Assembly (NCBI GenBank): GCA_964580585.1
Contig: CAZOKZ010000078.1
Location: 1 to 20,762 of the forward strand
Reading direction: 5' to 3'
Length of the DNA stretch: 20,762 nucleotides
Origin: CAZOKZ01 sp964580585
GTDB lineage: Bacteria; Sumerlaeota; Sumerlaeia; SLMS01; JAHLLQ01
Below are positions 7,581-14,284 of the stretch, in pieces. Position numbers and translations under genes: made by a program. The stretch's first letter is position 1, and each line of letters begins with the position of its first letter. Below the pieces are notes generated by a model. The model saw only the letters and a program-made list of their open reading frames with translations. It had not been told where the DNA came from and made no database searches.

Positions 7581-8411
7581 ATGCAACTGAAGGTCTTCAA
7601 ATACGAGGGGGCAGCCAACGATTTCGTGGCATTGGACAACCGCACGGACCTCGTGCCCGAAGGCGACGCGCGTCAGCAACTCGTCAAGGCACTCTGCGAC
7701 CGGCGGCGCGGCATCGGCGCCGACGGGGTGTTGATGATCGAACCGCGCCGAAGCGACGCCACGGATTTCCGCATGCGTTACTATAACAGCGATGGCTCGG
7801 AAGGCGAAATGTGCGGCAACGGTGCGCGGTGCATCGCGCGGTTCGCCAATTTAATCGGCGCCGCCGGACCCGAAATGACCTTCGATACGGAGGCAGGCAC
7901 TTACCGCGCCTCGGCGAGCGAAACCATGGTCGTCGTTTCGTTTCCCGATATTGAAACCGTTCCGACAGCGCGTCCTCTCGACACAGACGGAGAATCGTTC
8001 GACGCGGATTACCTCGAAGCGGGTGTGCCGCACCTTGTGGTGTGGACAAACGACGCGCGACGCGCTCCAGTGGCCGAGCAGGGTCCCAAGCTACGGTTTC
8101 ACGAAGCGCTCGCTCCACGCGGCGCGAACGTCAATTTCGTTTCGCCCGACCCGGCGGCGCCCGAACACCTGCTGGTGCGCACGTATGAACGTGGCGTGGA
8201 AGAGGAAACACAAGCCTGCGGCACCGGGTCGGTCGCGTCGGCGGTATGCTGGGCCCAGCGGCGAGGTTTGACCGGCGCGCAAACAATCGCTGTCGTTCCC
8301 ACCAGTGGTGACACGCTGGAAATTGGGTTTACGCTCGAAGAAAACGCGGTGCGGGCGATTACGCTCGGCGGCCCGGCGCATTTGGTGTTTGAAACAACGT
8401 GGGAAGTGTGA
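7581..8411 (+). CDS. dapF: Diaminopimelate epimerase
   Basis: A 276-residue DapF, the PLP-independent epimerase converting LL- to meso-diaminopimelate for lysine and peptidoglycan synthesis. Seen: the opening segment with NDFVALDN (usually GNDFV; here A precedes N13), the first catalytic cysteine C78 in EMCGNGARC, and the second, C213, in QACGTGS. The two cysteines act as the paired acid and base. The length is normal. ATG 7581 is chosen because family proteins start just before the KVFKYEG segment and ACGGAG lies 10 nt upstream; the frame stays open further upstream to 7434, into the sppA promoter region, without homology. It is divergent from the sppA-like gene and convergent with the orphan gene at 8444 (32-nt gap). 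It requires no metal or cofactor. Confidence 0.96.
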   Translation: MQLKVFKYEGAANDFVALDNRTDLVPEGDARQQLVKALCDRRRGIGADGVLMIEPRRSDATDFRMRYYNSDGSEGEMCGNGARCIARFANLIGAAGPEMTFDTEAGTYRASASETMVVVSFPDIETVPTARPLDTDGESFDADYLEAGVPHLVVWTNDARRAPVAEQGPKLRFHEALAPRGANVNFVSPDPAAPEHLLVRTYERGVEEETQACGTGSVASAVCWAQRRGLTGAQTIAVVPTSGDTLEIGFTLEENAVRAITLGGPAHLVFETTWEV

Positions 8412-8443
8412 AGCTGTAGAATGATTGGGACCTATCTCGATTT

Positions 8444-8881
8444 TTAACTCACAATGCAGTTTAAAAAGTAAATTTCTATCTTTGATGCAATAGCGATAAA
8501 TTGAAGGACAGCATTGTTTTCACATTTTTTTTCTTTATCCGTAAACTCTATCTGAATCCCATCGATGTAACCTTGGTGATTACAAAGCTCCCACACCCAG
8601 AATATCGTTTTCGAGAGTATTCGCTCTTCAATCTCTGGGAAATCACGCCTTATAAGGCTGCGTCGATTCGTGTCATCTCCCAATTGGTCAACACTGAGAA
8701 CGATGGTATCATCGTCACCATTAACGCGTAAACTCAGTATCCCATTTGAAAAAACCAATTCCACCCACACAATTTCATCCAACACTGTTTCATCGCCATA
8801 GCTCCCCTCAGAATAAAACCGAACAGACGTCAAATAATCTAGGCCGAAAAAGTCATAATCTTGTATTTTGTTTATTACCAT
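8444..8881 (-). CDS. Small acidic protein of unknown function, AT-rich gene
   Basis: A 145-residue protein that I do not recognise. It has no signal peptide or membrane segment, is acidic, and looks like a compact alpha/beta cytosolic domain: strands such as VELVFSNGILSLRV and DTIVLSVD, then a helix-rich end with KTIFWVWELCNHQGY and a C-terminal LQFIAIASKIEIYFLN. It starts at ATG 8881 with a good AAGGGG ribosome-binding site 6 nt upstream, which supports a real gene. Base composition is visibly AT-richer than dapF on one side and the glycosyltransferase on the other, which suggests a separate history or weak codon selection. It may be a single-gene cargo such as an immunity-type protein, but no partner toxin is seen, so this is only a thought. 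Confidence 0.7.
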   Translation of the reverse strand: MVINKIQDYDFFGLDYLTSVRFYSEGSYGDETVLDEIVWVELVFSNGILSLRVNGDDDTIVLSVDQLGDDTNRRSLIRRDFPEIEERILSKTIFWVWELCNHQGYIDGIQIEFTDKEKKCENNAVLQFIAIASKIEIYFLNCIVS

Positions 8882-8948
8882 ATTTGTCCCCTTGCTTGCG
8901 ATTTGAAAGCGAGAGCAGGCACATATTTCTGAATTTTTCCATCCCCCC

Positions 8949-9776
8949 TCACTCCCACATCATCCAGTCGTCGATGCTTGAATTGCCCGGGTTGACTTCT
9001 TCGTACGTGGTGGCGACGCGAATTTCGTCGATTTGCTCGACACCATGTCCATCGCCAAAGCCTAGATTTTCCCGCAATCCGATCGCGTCGATTCCCATGG
9101 AATTCGTTCCTTCTCCCGATACGGCAAACCCTGTGGCATCGGGAGGACCTTCTGAAACGCCAGGGGTAGGATTCAACCACATGTCCACCCGGTCGAATCC
9201 TCCGCCGGGTTGGATGGTATATTTCATGATCAACAGGTGCGTAACATTCAATGCGCAATTTTCCGAGGCATATTGCGTTGGATCGGAGTATTGAACACGA
9301 AAACCGAAATTCACTCCTCCTGATCCGTCGGGACGAACATAAACACGTCCGTGTGGTTTCTTGTTCACATTCAGCATGAAGTGAAAAAAGAAATCCCCCG
9401 ACCCGCTGGGAATCGATGTGCATTTCACAAGGACCGACGTGTAAACAACGCTGTCTTGCCCCGTGATAGGAGTAAATACGCGACTAACGTCTTCCGCATA
9501 GAATTCATCGATTTGCACGCGGCGTCCTTGCGGCGCTGGCGCGCCCGCGTATTCCAGCGACTCACCGTTGTCGCTCGCCGTGTCGAGCACGACGACTTGC
9601 CCGGGCAAAAAACCCCCGTGCATCGCCCACACGCCGCCCGAGTTGGCCACCAATCCGCCAGCGGGATAGTCGAAGGATTCTTCCAGCAACAAGGTGGCAT
9701 GCGCAGGAAAGATAGGTGTTATCCCGAGCAGTAAGAGTGAAAATGTCGCTTGTGCGAATGAATAGTTGCTTCCCAT
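8949..9776 (-). CDS. Secreted beta-rich protein of unknown function
   Basis: A 275-residue exported protein with a Sec signal peptide (hydrophobic core LLLLGITPIF, likely cleavage after PAHA at about residue 27). The mature part begins LLLEESFDYPAG, with GGVWAMH shortly after, an opening shared by many large-family exported proteins with a concanavalin/LamG-like jelly-roll fold. It ends with the typical final strand QIDEIRVATTYEEV. No enzymatic motif, PEP-CTERM anchor or dockerin is visible; the C-terminus stops shortly after in SIDDWMMWE. I place the start at ATG 9776, not at the upstream in-frame GTG (9842), because it precedes the signal peptide and because the predicted promoter start would fall downstream of the GTG. 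Carbohydrate binding is plausible from the fold resemblance only. Confidence 0.65.
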   Translation of the reverse strand: MGSNYSFAQATFSLLLLGITPIFPAHATLLLEESFDYPAGGLVANSGGVWAMHGGFLPGQVVVLDTASDNGESLEYAGAPAPQGRRVQIDEFYAEDVSRVFTPITGQDSVVYTSVLVKCTSIPSGSGDFFFHFMLNVNKKPHGRVYVRPDGSGGVNFGFRVQYSDPTQYASENCALNVTHLLIMKYTIQPGGGFDRVDMWLNPTPGVSEGPPDATGFAVSGEGTNSMGIDAIGLRENLGFGDGHGVEQIDEIRVATTYEEVNPGNSSIDDWMMWE

Positions 9777-9822
9777 AGAATCAACACGTCCCTGAGATGA
9801 ACCTTCACCAATAACTCTGATA

Positions 9823-9852
9823 ATAAAAGATACACTAATCACGTCGTGTCAA
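9823..9852 (-). promoter_or_regulatory. Candidate sigma70-type promoter of the secreted-protein gene
   Basis: On the minus strand a perfect TTGACA (-35, at 9847-9852) is followed after 18 nt by TTTTAT (-10, at 9823-9828; four of six consensus positions). Transcription would begin near 9816, giving a leader of about 40 nt before ATG 9776. Confidence 0.4.
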
Positions 9853-9865
9853 TTAGAGGATCGAT

Positions 9866-11017
9866 TTATCTCGCCAACGCGGCGCGGTAAACGGTTTCCA
9901 TTTCGGCGGCCATCCGCGCGGGTGCAAATCGCTCGATAAGCGTGCCGTGGGCATTGTGTACTAAACGAGTGCGCAAGGACGCGTCCTCCAGCATGCGTTC
10001 GAGCGCTTCGGCCATTGCCGCGGGATCTTCACTGGGGACGGAGAGACCGGTGCATTCATGTTCGACGATTTCGGGGAGAGCGCCGACTTGCGTGGCAACC
10101 ACCGGAACACCCGAGGCGAAATATTCGACCGCAATGCGGCTGAATCCTTCGCTCCCGCGCGAGGCAATGACGCCAACATCGAGCGAGGCGATCAGTTCTT
10201 CGGGGCGATCGATCATGCCGAGGTATGCGATGCGGCCTTCGAGCTTGAGACGTTTGTGCAAATCGAGCAGACGCGGTTTTTCCAACGAGACTTTGCGTCC
10301 CGCCAGCACCGCACGAACGTTAGAATGACGATCCATGACACGTGCAATGGCTTCGAGAAACACATCGTAACCCTTGATGCGTTGAAACCGCCCAAGGCAT
10401 CCGATCAACACGGTGCCCGGATCGCCCGCGCCGAGTTGCCCACGCAATTCCTCGCTGCGATTTTCCGGAGCGTATCGTCCCGTATCGACGGCACCGAGCA
10501 CCACACGCAGACGTTCATCTGGCAAGTGCTCTCCCAACGTTCCCAATCCCCGGAACGCGGCTTCTGAAATTGCTGTAACGGCATGGGTCCGGCGACGAAA
10601 CAACCATCGGTTCGCCCATCCCTGGCGCATGGGAAGCACCACGTGACGCGTGCGCACGATGGAGCTGCCCGACGCGCAAAACGGATGAAGCAGCGCCACC
10701 GTCCAATGTTCTTTGCCGCGCCCAACGTGCACGATTTGCGGGGCGTATTCACGCAACAACCGCGCAACGGCACGATGCTGCTCCAGGGTGCTCGATCCCG
10801 CGCCGCCTGGCATCCGCCACGGAATGCGAACGATATCGTAAGGCGCGCCTTCCAGGTGGCTTTCGATCTGGTTCGCAATGGGAACGGCCATGCGCACTTG
10901 ATGACCGCGCTGGGCAAGGGCCTTGGCGAGCAGGTCCGTCCCGGCGGCTTCGCCAATCCAGCGATGTGCCGTGTTGAATAACAAAATGCGCAATGGCGCC
11001 GTGACGGGTTCAGACAT
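9866..11017 (-). CDS. GT4-family glycosyltransferase
   Basis: A 383-residue retaining glycosyltransferase with the GT-B fold and GT4-type signature. The N-terminal acceptor domain holds a glycine-rich start (RILLFNTAHRWIGEAAGTDLL) and the DIVRIPWR and QIVHVGRG strands. The C-terminal nucleotide-sugar domain holds IGCLGRFQRIKGYDVFLEAI (about 205-224), VLAGRK, and the E-x7-E motif (E290 to E298) in SRGSEGFSRIAVEYFASGVP. The enzyme probably adds a sugar to a lipid or polysaccharide acceptor at the cytosolic face of the membrane; donor and acceptor cannot be read from the sequence. I chose ATG 11017, matching where the fold begins, although the ribosome-binding site is weak; the frame is open to 11098. 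It lies 117 nt downstream of the PilZ gene on the same strand, a pairing that would fit c-di-GMP-controlled exopolysaccharide, but this is an inference. Confidence 0.9.
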   Translation of the reverse strand: MSEPVTAPLRILLFNTAHRWIGEAAGTDLLAKALAQRGHQVRMAVPIANQIESHLEGAPYDIVRIPWRMPGGAGSSTLEQHRAVARLLREYAPQIVHVGRGKEHWTVALLHPFCASGSSIVRTRHVVLPMRQGWANRWLFRRRTHAVTAISEAAFRGLGTLGEHLPDERLRVVLGAVDTGRYAPENRSEELRGQLGAGDPGTVLIGCLGRFQRIKGYDVFLEAIARVMDRHSNVRAVLAGRKVSLEKPRLLDLHKRLKLEGRIAYLGMIDRPEELIASLDVGVIASRGSEGFSRIAVEYFASGVPVVATQVGALPEIVEHECTGLSVPSEDPAAMAEALERMLEDASLRTRLVHNAHGTLIERFAPARMAAEMETVYRAALAR

Positions 11018-11134
11018 GCGAGGCAAAGGGCTTCCGGAAATAATTAACGGGGAAAACACTCGACCCGGCAATTGTGAAGGCTGGTCAACGGGGGTCAAAC
11101 GGGGTTTTCAAGTCGATGAGGTTTTGACAGGGTA

Positions 11135-11566
11135 TTACAGATCAAACCCTGTGATCGGAGTCACCGACATGCGGCGTCCAAGGCGGGTGGCTTTGCCGCG
11201 ATTCAGGAATTGTTCGATGCGGATATTGTCGCTGGAATCTTTTTTGTCGTAAGCCAATCCCAGTTCAAAGCAGGAAGACTCGTTGGGACCGGTTGTGTCG
11301 GATACCCAAACGATATGGCACTGAACCAGCGCGCGCTCGGGCCCATTGTGCAGAAACAATCGGGCGGATTGTCCCGTGCGCAATCGGTCGCGGGTAATAT
11401 CGGTAGAAAAATGCGGGCACAGAACTCGAACTCCTTCGCGCGAAACATCGGAGACGAGAACGAGCGCCGAAAAGGGACGCAACGGTTCGTTCGGAAACAA
11501 CAGCAGGAGCTGGGCGGGGAACTGGCACCCGATACGCGAATGCCTGCGACGGTCAGCGGTGCTCAT
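11135..11566 (-). CDS. PilZ domain protein, putative c-di-GMP receptor
   Basis: A 143-residue stand-alone PilZ domain. The two c-di-GMP-binding motifs are present: RxxxR at R7-R11 (RRHSR) and DxSxxG at residues 40-45 (DVSREG). A beta-barrel pattern follows (GQSARLFL, ALVQCHIVWVSD, FELGLAYD). Stand-alone PilZ proteins change the activity of partners in motility, secretion or polysaccharide synthesis upon binding the second messenger. I chose ATG 11566, since the RxxxR motif usually lies near the N-terminus and GGAG lies 12 nt upstream; the frame is open to 11776 but the upstream part is not PilZ-like. The C-terminal tail is basic (NRGKATRLGRR). It is upstream of the glycosyltransferase on the same strand. 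Confidence 0.9.
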   Translation of the reverse strand: MSTADRRRHSRIGCQFPAQLLLLFPNEPLRPFSALVLVSDVSREGVRVLCPHFSTDITRDRLRTGQSARLFLHNGPERALVQCHIVWVSDTTGPNESSCFELGLAYDKKDSSDNIRIEQFLNRGKATRLGRRMSVTPITGFDL

Positions 11567-11919
11567 GAGCAGGGTACTCCATTTATTCGGCCCGTACTGA
11601 TGGCCTCTCGGTAAGCGGTAACTGGTCTCGCCCGGTTCCGAGTTCCTCTCCCCTTGGTTCTCTTTTCTTCTTAGCATGAAAGGTGCCTTAGACGATGGCT
11701 TCTGGCAATTCAAAATTTCGGTCTGTCCTGATTCGGACAAGGTTTGCCGGGTAGATCCTTCGACAATTAGTACCACTAAAAGGTTCTATTTATTCATTGC
11801 TTGGGCCATTTTTTCGCCAAACGGTTCAAAGAAGACGTGCTTGCCCCCATGGGGGCGTTGTTTCCTGATGAAGAGCATCATTTGCGCCGATTTTTTTCAC
11901 CCCCTCACGATGACCCCTT
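11567..11919. other. 353-bp divergent intergenic region
   Basis: This spacer lies between the PilZ gene (minus) and the DUF374 gene (plus). It contains a pyrimidine-rich stretch (about 11630-11675), an AT-rich stretch (about 11760-11815) that may hold promoters, and a 14-bp perfect palindrome at 11843-11856. Short frames run through it on both strands, but none has a convincing ribosome-binding site or protein-like composition, so I call no gene. Confidence 0.45.
11843..11856. repeat. 14-bp perfect palindrome (possible operator)
   Basis: GCCCCCATGGGGGC reads identically on both strands, 63 bp upstream of the DUF374 start. With no spacer and no following T-run it does not look like a terminator. 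It could be a dimeric regulator site or chance in a GC-rich stretch. Confidence 0.4.
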
Positions 11920-12663
11920 ATGGCTTCTTCCAAAAAGAATCGTCCCACCTCGAACCGAAAGGGTCGTCAGATCAAATTCTGGCTTATTCGCCGTGTCGTT
12001 TTGCCGCTCGTAATTCTTCCGATCAAGTTGCTGATGAGAACCTGGCGTTTAGAGTTGGAAAGTGGCGAATTCGATCAAATGCGCCGTCCGGAAGGTCCCG
12101 TCACCTTGGCGGTTTTCCATGGCATGTTTCTCAGCGTGCTGGGATTGGTGAATCGCCAGAAACCCGGCGAGCGCTTTTGTGGCGTTACCATGATCAGTCC
12201 CAGCCGAGACGGTCAGTTACTGGCGGATGTTTTCCACCGCTTCGGACAAGGAACCGTCGAAGGCAGCTCGCGCAGCAAAGGCGCGTCAGGGTTGCTTGCG
12301 CTGATCGATGCGACAAAAAAAGGGCAGGTTGGAACTATTGCTGTCGATGGCCCGCGTGGACCGCGATGCGTTCCTCAAGCGGGAATTTTTGCGCTTTCCA
12401 AAGCCACCAAATCGAAACTCTATTTCCTGGTGGCTGCGCCGGATAACGCCATCCGATTCAAGAGTTGGGATCGCGCCGCGTTGCCAAAACCATTCTCGCG
12501 CGTGCGTTTCCGCCTGGAACTCTTCCACGATTATGCCCAGGGCGATTACTCCGGCGACGAACGCGTGGCATTCCAAGAAGCGCTGCTGAAAAAGCTGGTC
12601 GAAATGGGTGAACCGGTGGACGATATCCAACGAATCGCCAAACCGGAGGCGTCCGATGCTTAA
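11920..12663 (+). CDS. DUF374 lysophospholipid-acyltransferase-like protein
   Basis: A 247-residue DUF374 protein, a branch of the LPLAT acyltransferase superfamily close to the lipid A acyltransferases. Seen: a polybasic N-terminus (about residues 1-20), a membrane-associated helix (about 22-40), H67 in VFHGMF in the place of the usual acyltransferase histidine block, SPSRDG (93-98), the GSSRSKGASGLLAL segment (115-128) and DGPRGP (143-148). The last three are the DUF374 hallmarks. By analogy it would acylate a lipid at the inner face of the inner membrane; the real substrate is unknown. ATG 11920 has no clear ribosome-binding site. The stop overlaps the rsmD start by 8 nt, so the two are translationally coupled. 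Confidence 0.85.
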   Translation: MASSKKNRPTSNRKGRQIKFWLIRRVVLPLVILPIKLLMRTWRLELESGEFDQMRRPEGPVTLAVFHGMFLSVLGLVNRQKPGERFCGVTMISPSRDGQLLADVFHRFGQGTVEGSSRSKGASGLLALIDATKKGQVGTIAVDGPRGPRCVPQAGIFALSKATKSKLYFLVAAPDNAIRFKSWDRAALPKPFSRVRFRLELFHDYAQGDYSGDERVAFQEALLKKLVEMGEPVDDIQRIAKPEASDA

Positions 12664-13234
12664 GATCATTGCCGGTTCCCGTCGGGGCACGAAACTTTTC
12701 ACTCTCGAAGGACTGGCGACACGCCCCCTTCGCGGTCGGGTGCGCGAGTCGCTGTTCAACATCCTCCAGTCCGAGATTCCCCAGGCGCGGGTACTCGATC
12801 TTTACGCGGGTTCCGGAGCGGTCGGGCTCGAAGCCGTCAGCCGGGGCGCCGTCCACGCCACCTTTGTCGAAGCAGCCAGCGAAGCCGTACGTGTCATCCA
12901 ACGCAATGTAGCCAAATTGCGCTTTGAAGACACCACCGATATTGTGCCGGGGCGTCTTCCCGCTTGTCTGCGCACCGTGCGCCCCCCCGCCGGAGGCTAC
13001 AGTCTGGTATTCATCATGCCGCCCTACGAGTTAGGGATCGTGCACGATACGCTCAAAGGCCTGCGCACTCATCAATTGCTGGCAAAAGACGCGTTGGTCG
13101 TATTAGAAGTGGAATCAAAATGCCTGGAAGGCAAAAATGTCGATTTCGGTCCCGACTGGTCCGTTACCGATGACCGCTCGTATGGCGTCACACGGTTGTT
13201 TTTCCTGAAACGTGCCGTTCAGGCAGGCGTCTGA
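12656..13234 (+). CDS. rsmD: RsmD-like 16S rRNA (guanine-N2) methyltransferase with altered catalytic motif
   Basis: A 192-residue RsmD family protein, which methylates G966 of 16S rRNA in the assembled small subunit using S-adenosylmethionine. Seen: the N-terminal family opening MLKIIAGSRRGTKL, the ATRPLRGRVRESLFNIL segment, and the SAM-binding motif I VLDLYAGSGAVGLEA (46-60). The catalytic motif, normally DPPY, reads M121-P-P-Y here, so the acidic residue that normally contacts the target amino group is missing. The rest of the fold is intact and the length normal. GGAGG 6 nt before ATG 12656 fixes the start, which overlaps the end of the DUF374 gene. In many bacteria rsmD is followed by coaD, which is absent here. 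The 3' end overlaps a convergent gene by 16 nt. Confidence 0.88.
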   Translation: MLKIIAGSRRGTKLFTLEGLATRPLRGRVRESLFNILQSEIPQARVLDLYAGSGAVGLEAVSRGAVHATFVEAASEAVRVIQRNVAKLRFEDTTDIVPGRLPACLRTVRPPAGGYSLVFIMPPYELGIVHDTLKGLRTHQLLAKDALVVLEVESKCLEGKNVDFGPDWSVTDDRSYGVTRLFFLKRAVQAGV

Positions 13235-14154
13235 TCACGAAGTTGCTGACGTGCGCTGGGAATCAAGCGCAGGTATTCGTCCAGCGCTTCGTTCTCGGGT
13301 TGTTCGGTTAGAAGCTTGAAGACTTTTCCGACCGGATAGTAATCCAATTCCGGCCATTTGAGCGCCACGCGTGTGGGATCGCGATCCAAAATAGCCGGGG
13401 CGAAATCCCACTCCCCTCCAAAGAGTTCGCGACCGACTTCGCCAACATAAAAGCCCATGTGAACCAATGTTTCCGCGTGCAACGTCAGCAGGAAAAATTG
13501 ACCGCGCAGGAAACGTTCGACTTCGCGCGTACCGACGAGCGAAAGCGGCAGATCGGCGTGAAATCGGGATTTCCAGAAGAATTGAAATTCTCCCGCGAAT
13601 CGCCGTGCCCGTATCATCGTTTCCACGCAATCCACACCATTCAAGTCGTGGGCGATTTCACCCAACCCGGGCACCTGTCGCTCGCGATAAAGGGACTGGC
13701 GGGCTTCCTCTGCGAGACGATCGGGAAATGTCTCCACAAATCGCGCCAGCGAGAGCTTCGATCCGAGTTCCCACTTTTTGTGCACCATCCCGAGAGGATT
13801 CAGCACCACGGTTCCCAACCACCCGCATTCATGCAAACTGAGTCCGAAGAGTGGATGATCACCCCAACGACCGCCCCACTGATGCCGGATGGCTTCTCCG
13901 ATGAATGCCGCGCAATCGGAGGCGAGGCTCTCCGGCAAAGACGGTACGCCGACGAGAGTTTCTTTGATCTCTTCGATGGCAGGGTCGAGCAGCGCGATGC
14001 TTTCGGGCGTACAGGGAACTTCATCGCGATTCAGACGTTTCGCCAGCCAGCGGGCGAAACGATCTGCCGATGCTGCCAGCATGTCGGGGTGGGCTTCGGA
14101 AGGAGGAGGCGCTTCGCAAGCGCCGAAGAGATATTTGAGTAGCTTGAGCGGCAT
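13219..14154 (-). CDS. Cytosolic protein of unknown function with an internal duplication
   Basis: A 311-residue protein without signal peptide or membrane helices. I do not recognise a named family, but two halves resemble each other. The first (about residues 80-145) reads AAFIGEAIRHQWGGRW, then NPLGMVHKKWELG and LARFVETF. The second (about 232-298) reads GFYVGEVGRELFGGEWDF, then YYPVGKVFKLLTEQ and LDEYLRLI. Both keep a F(I/V)GE..R...GG.W core and a downstream P.G.V.K segment. This core resembles that of several uncharacterised bacterial proteins, but no function can be given. The ATG at 14154 has an AAGG ribosome-binding site. The gene lies just beyond the terminator of the DegT pair, so it needs its own promoter, and its stop overlaps the rsmD end by 16 nt tail to tail. 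Confidence 0.75.
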   Translation of the reverse strand: MPLKLLKYLFGACEAPPPSEAHPDMLAASADRFARWLAKRLNRDEVPCTPESIALLDPAIEEIKETLVGVPSLPESLASDCAAFIGEAIRHQWGGRWGDHPLFGLSLHECGWLGTVVLNPLGMVHKKWELGSKLSLARFVETFPDRLAEEARQSLYRERQVPGLGEIAHDLNGVDCVETMIRARRFAGEFQFFWKSRFHADLPLSLVGTREVERFLRGQFFLLTLHAETLVHMGFYVGEVGRELFGGEWDFAPAILDRDPTRVALKWPELDYYPVGKVFKLLTEQPENEALDEYLRLIPSARQQLRDQTPA

Positions 14155-14216
14155 GGGCGCCTTCGATGGCGGTTGAGGTTTTCAACCACATGTTCTCGAT
14201 AGGGTGATCAGGATGC

Positions 14217-14247
14217 AAAAATCCGGCCGCTGAAGGAGGCGGCCGGA
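14217..14247 (-). terminator. Strong intrinsic terminator of the DegT gene pair
   Basis: TCCGGCCGC (14222-14230) and GCGGCCGGA (14239-14247) form a perfect 9-bp GC-rich stem with an 8-nt loop. On the minus strand it is followed by five T (14217-14221 are A on the plus strand). It is 38 nt beyond the stop of the downstream DegT-family gene. Confidence 0.9.
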
Positions 14248-14284
14248 AGATTTGATGCAATCCGTGGTCCACAAAAAACCGGGA

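Noticed and set aside
11676..12446. Plus-strand frame of 256 codons spanning the intergenic spacer and the DUF374 gene
   Set aside because: It is in a different frame from the recognised DUF374 motifs and has no ribosome-binding site.
14108..14124. Perfect hairpin GGCGCTT-CGC-AAGCGCC
   Set aside because: It lies within the coding region near the start of the unknown protein, encodes normal residues and has no T-run; I do not treat it as a regulatory element.
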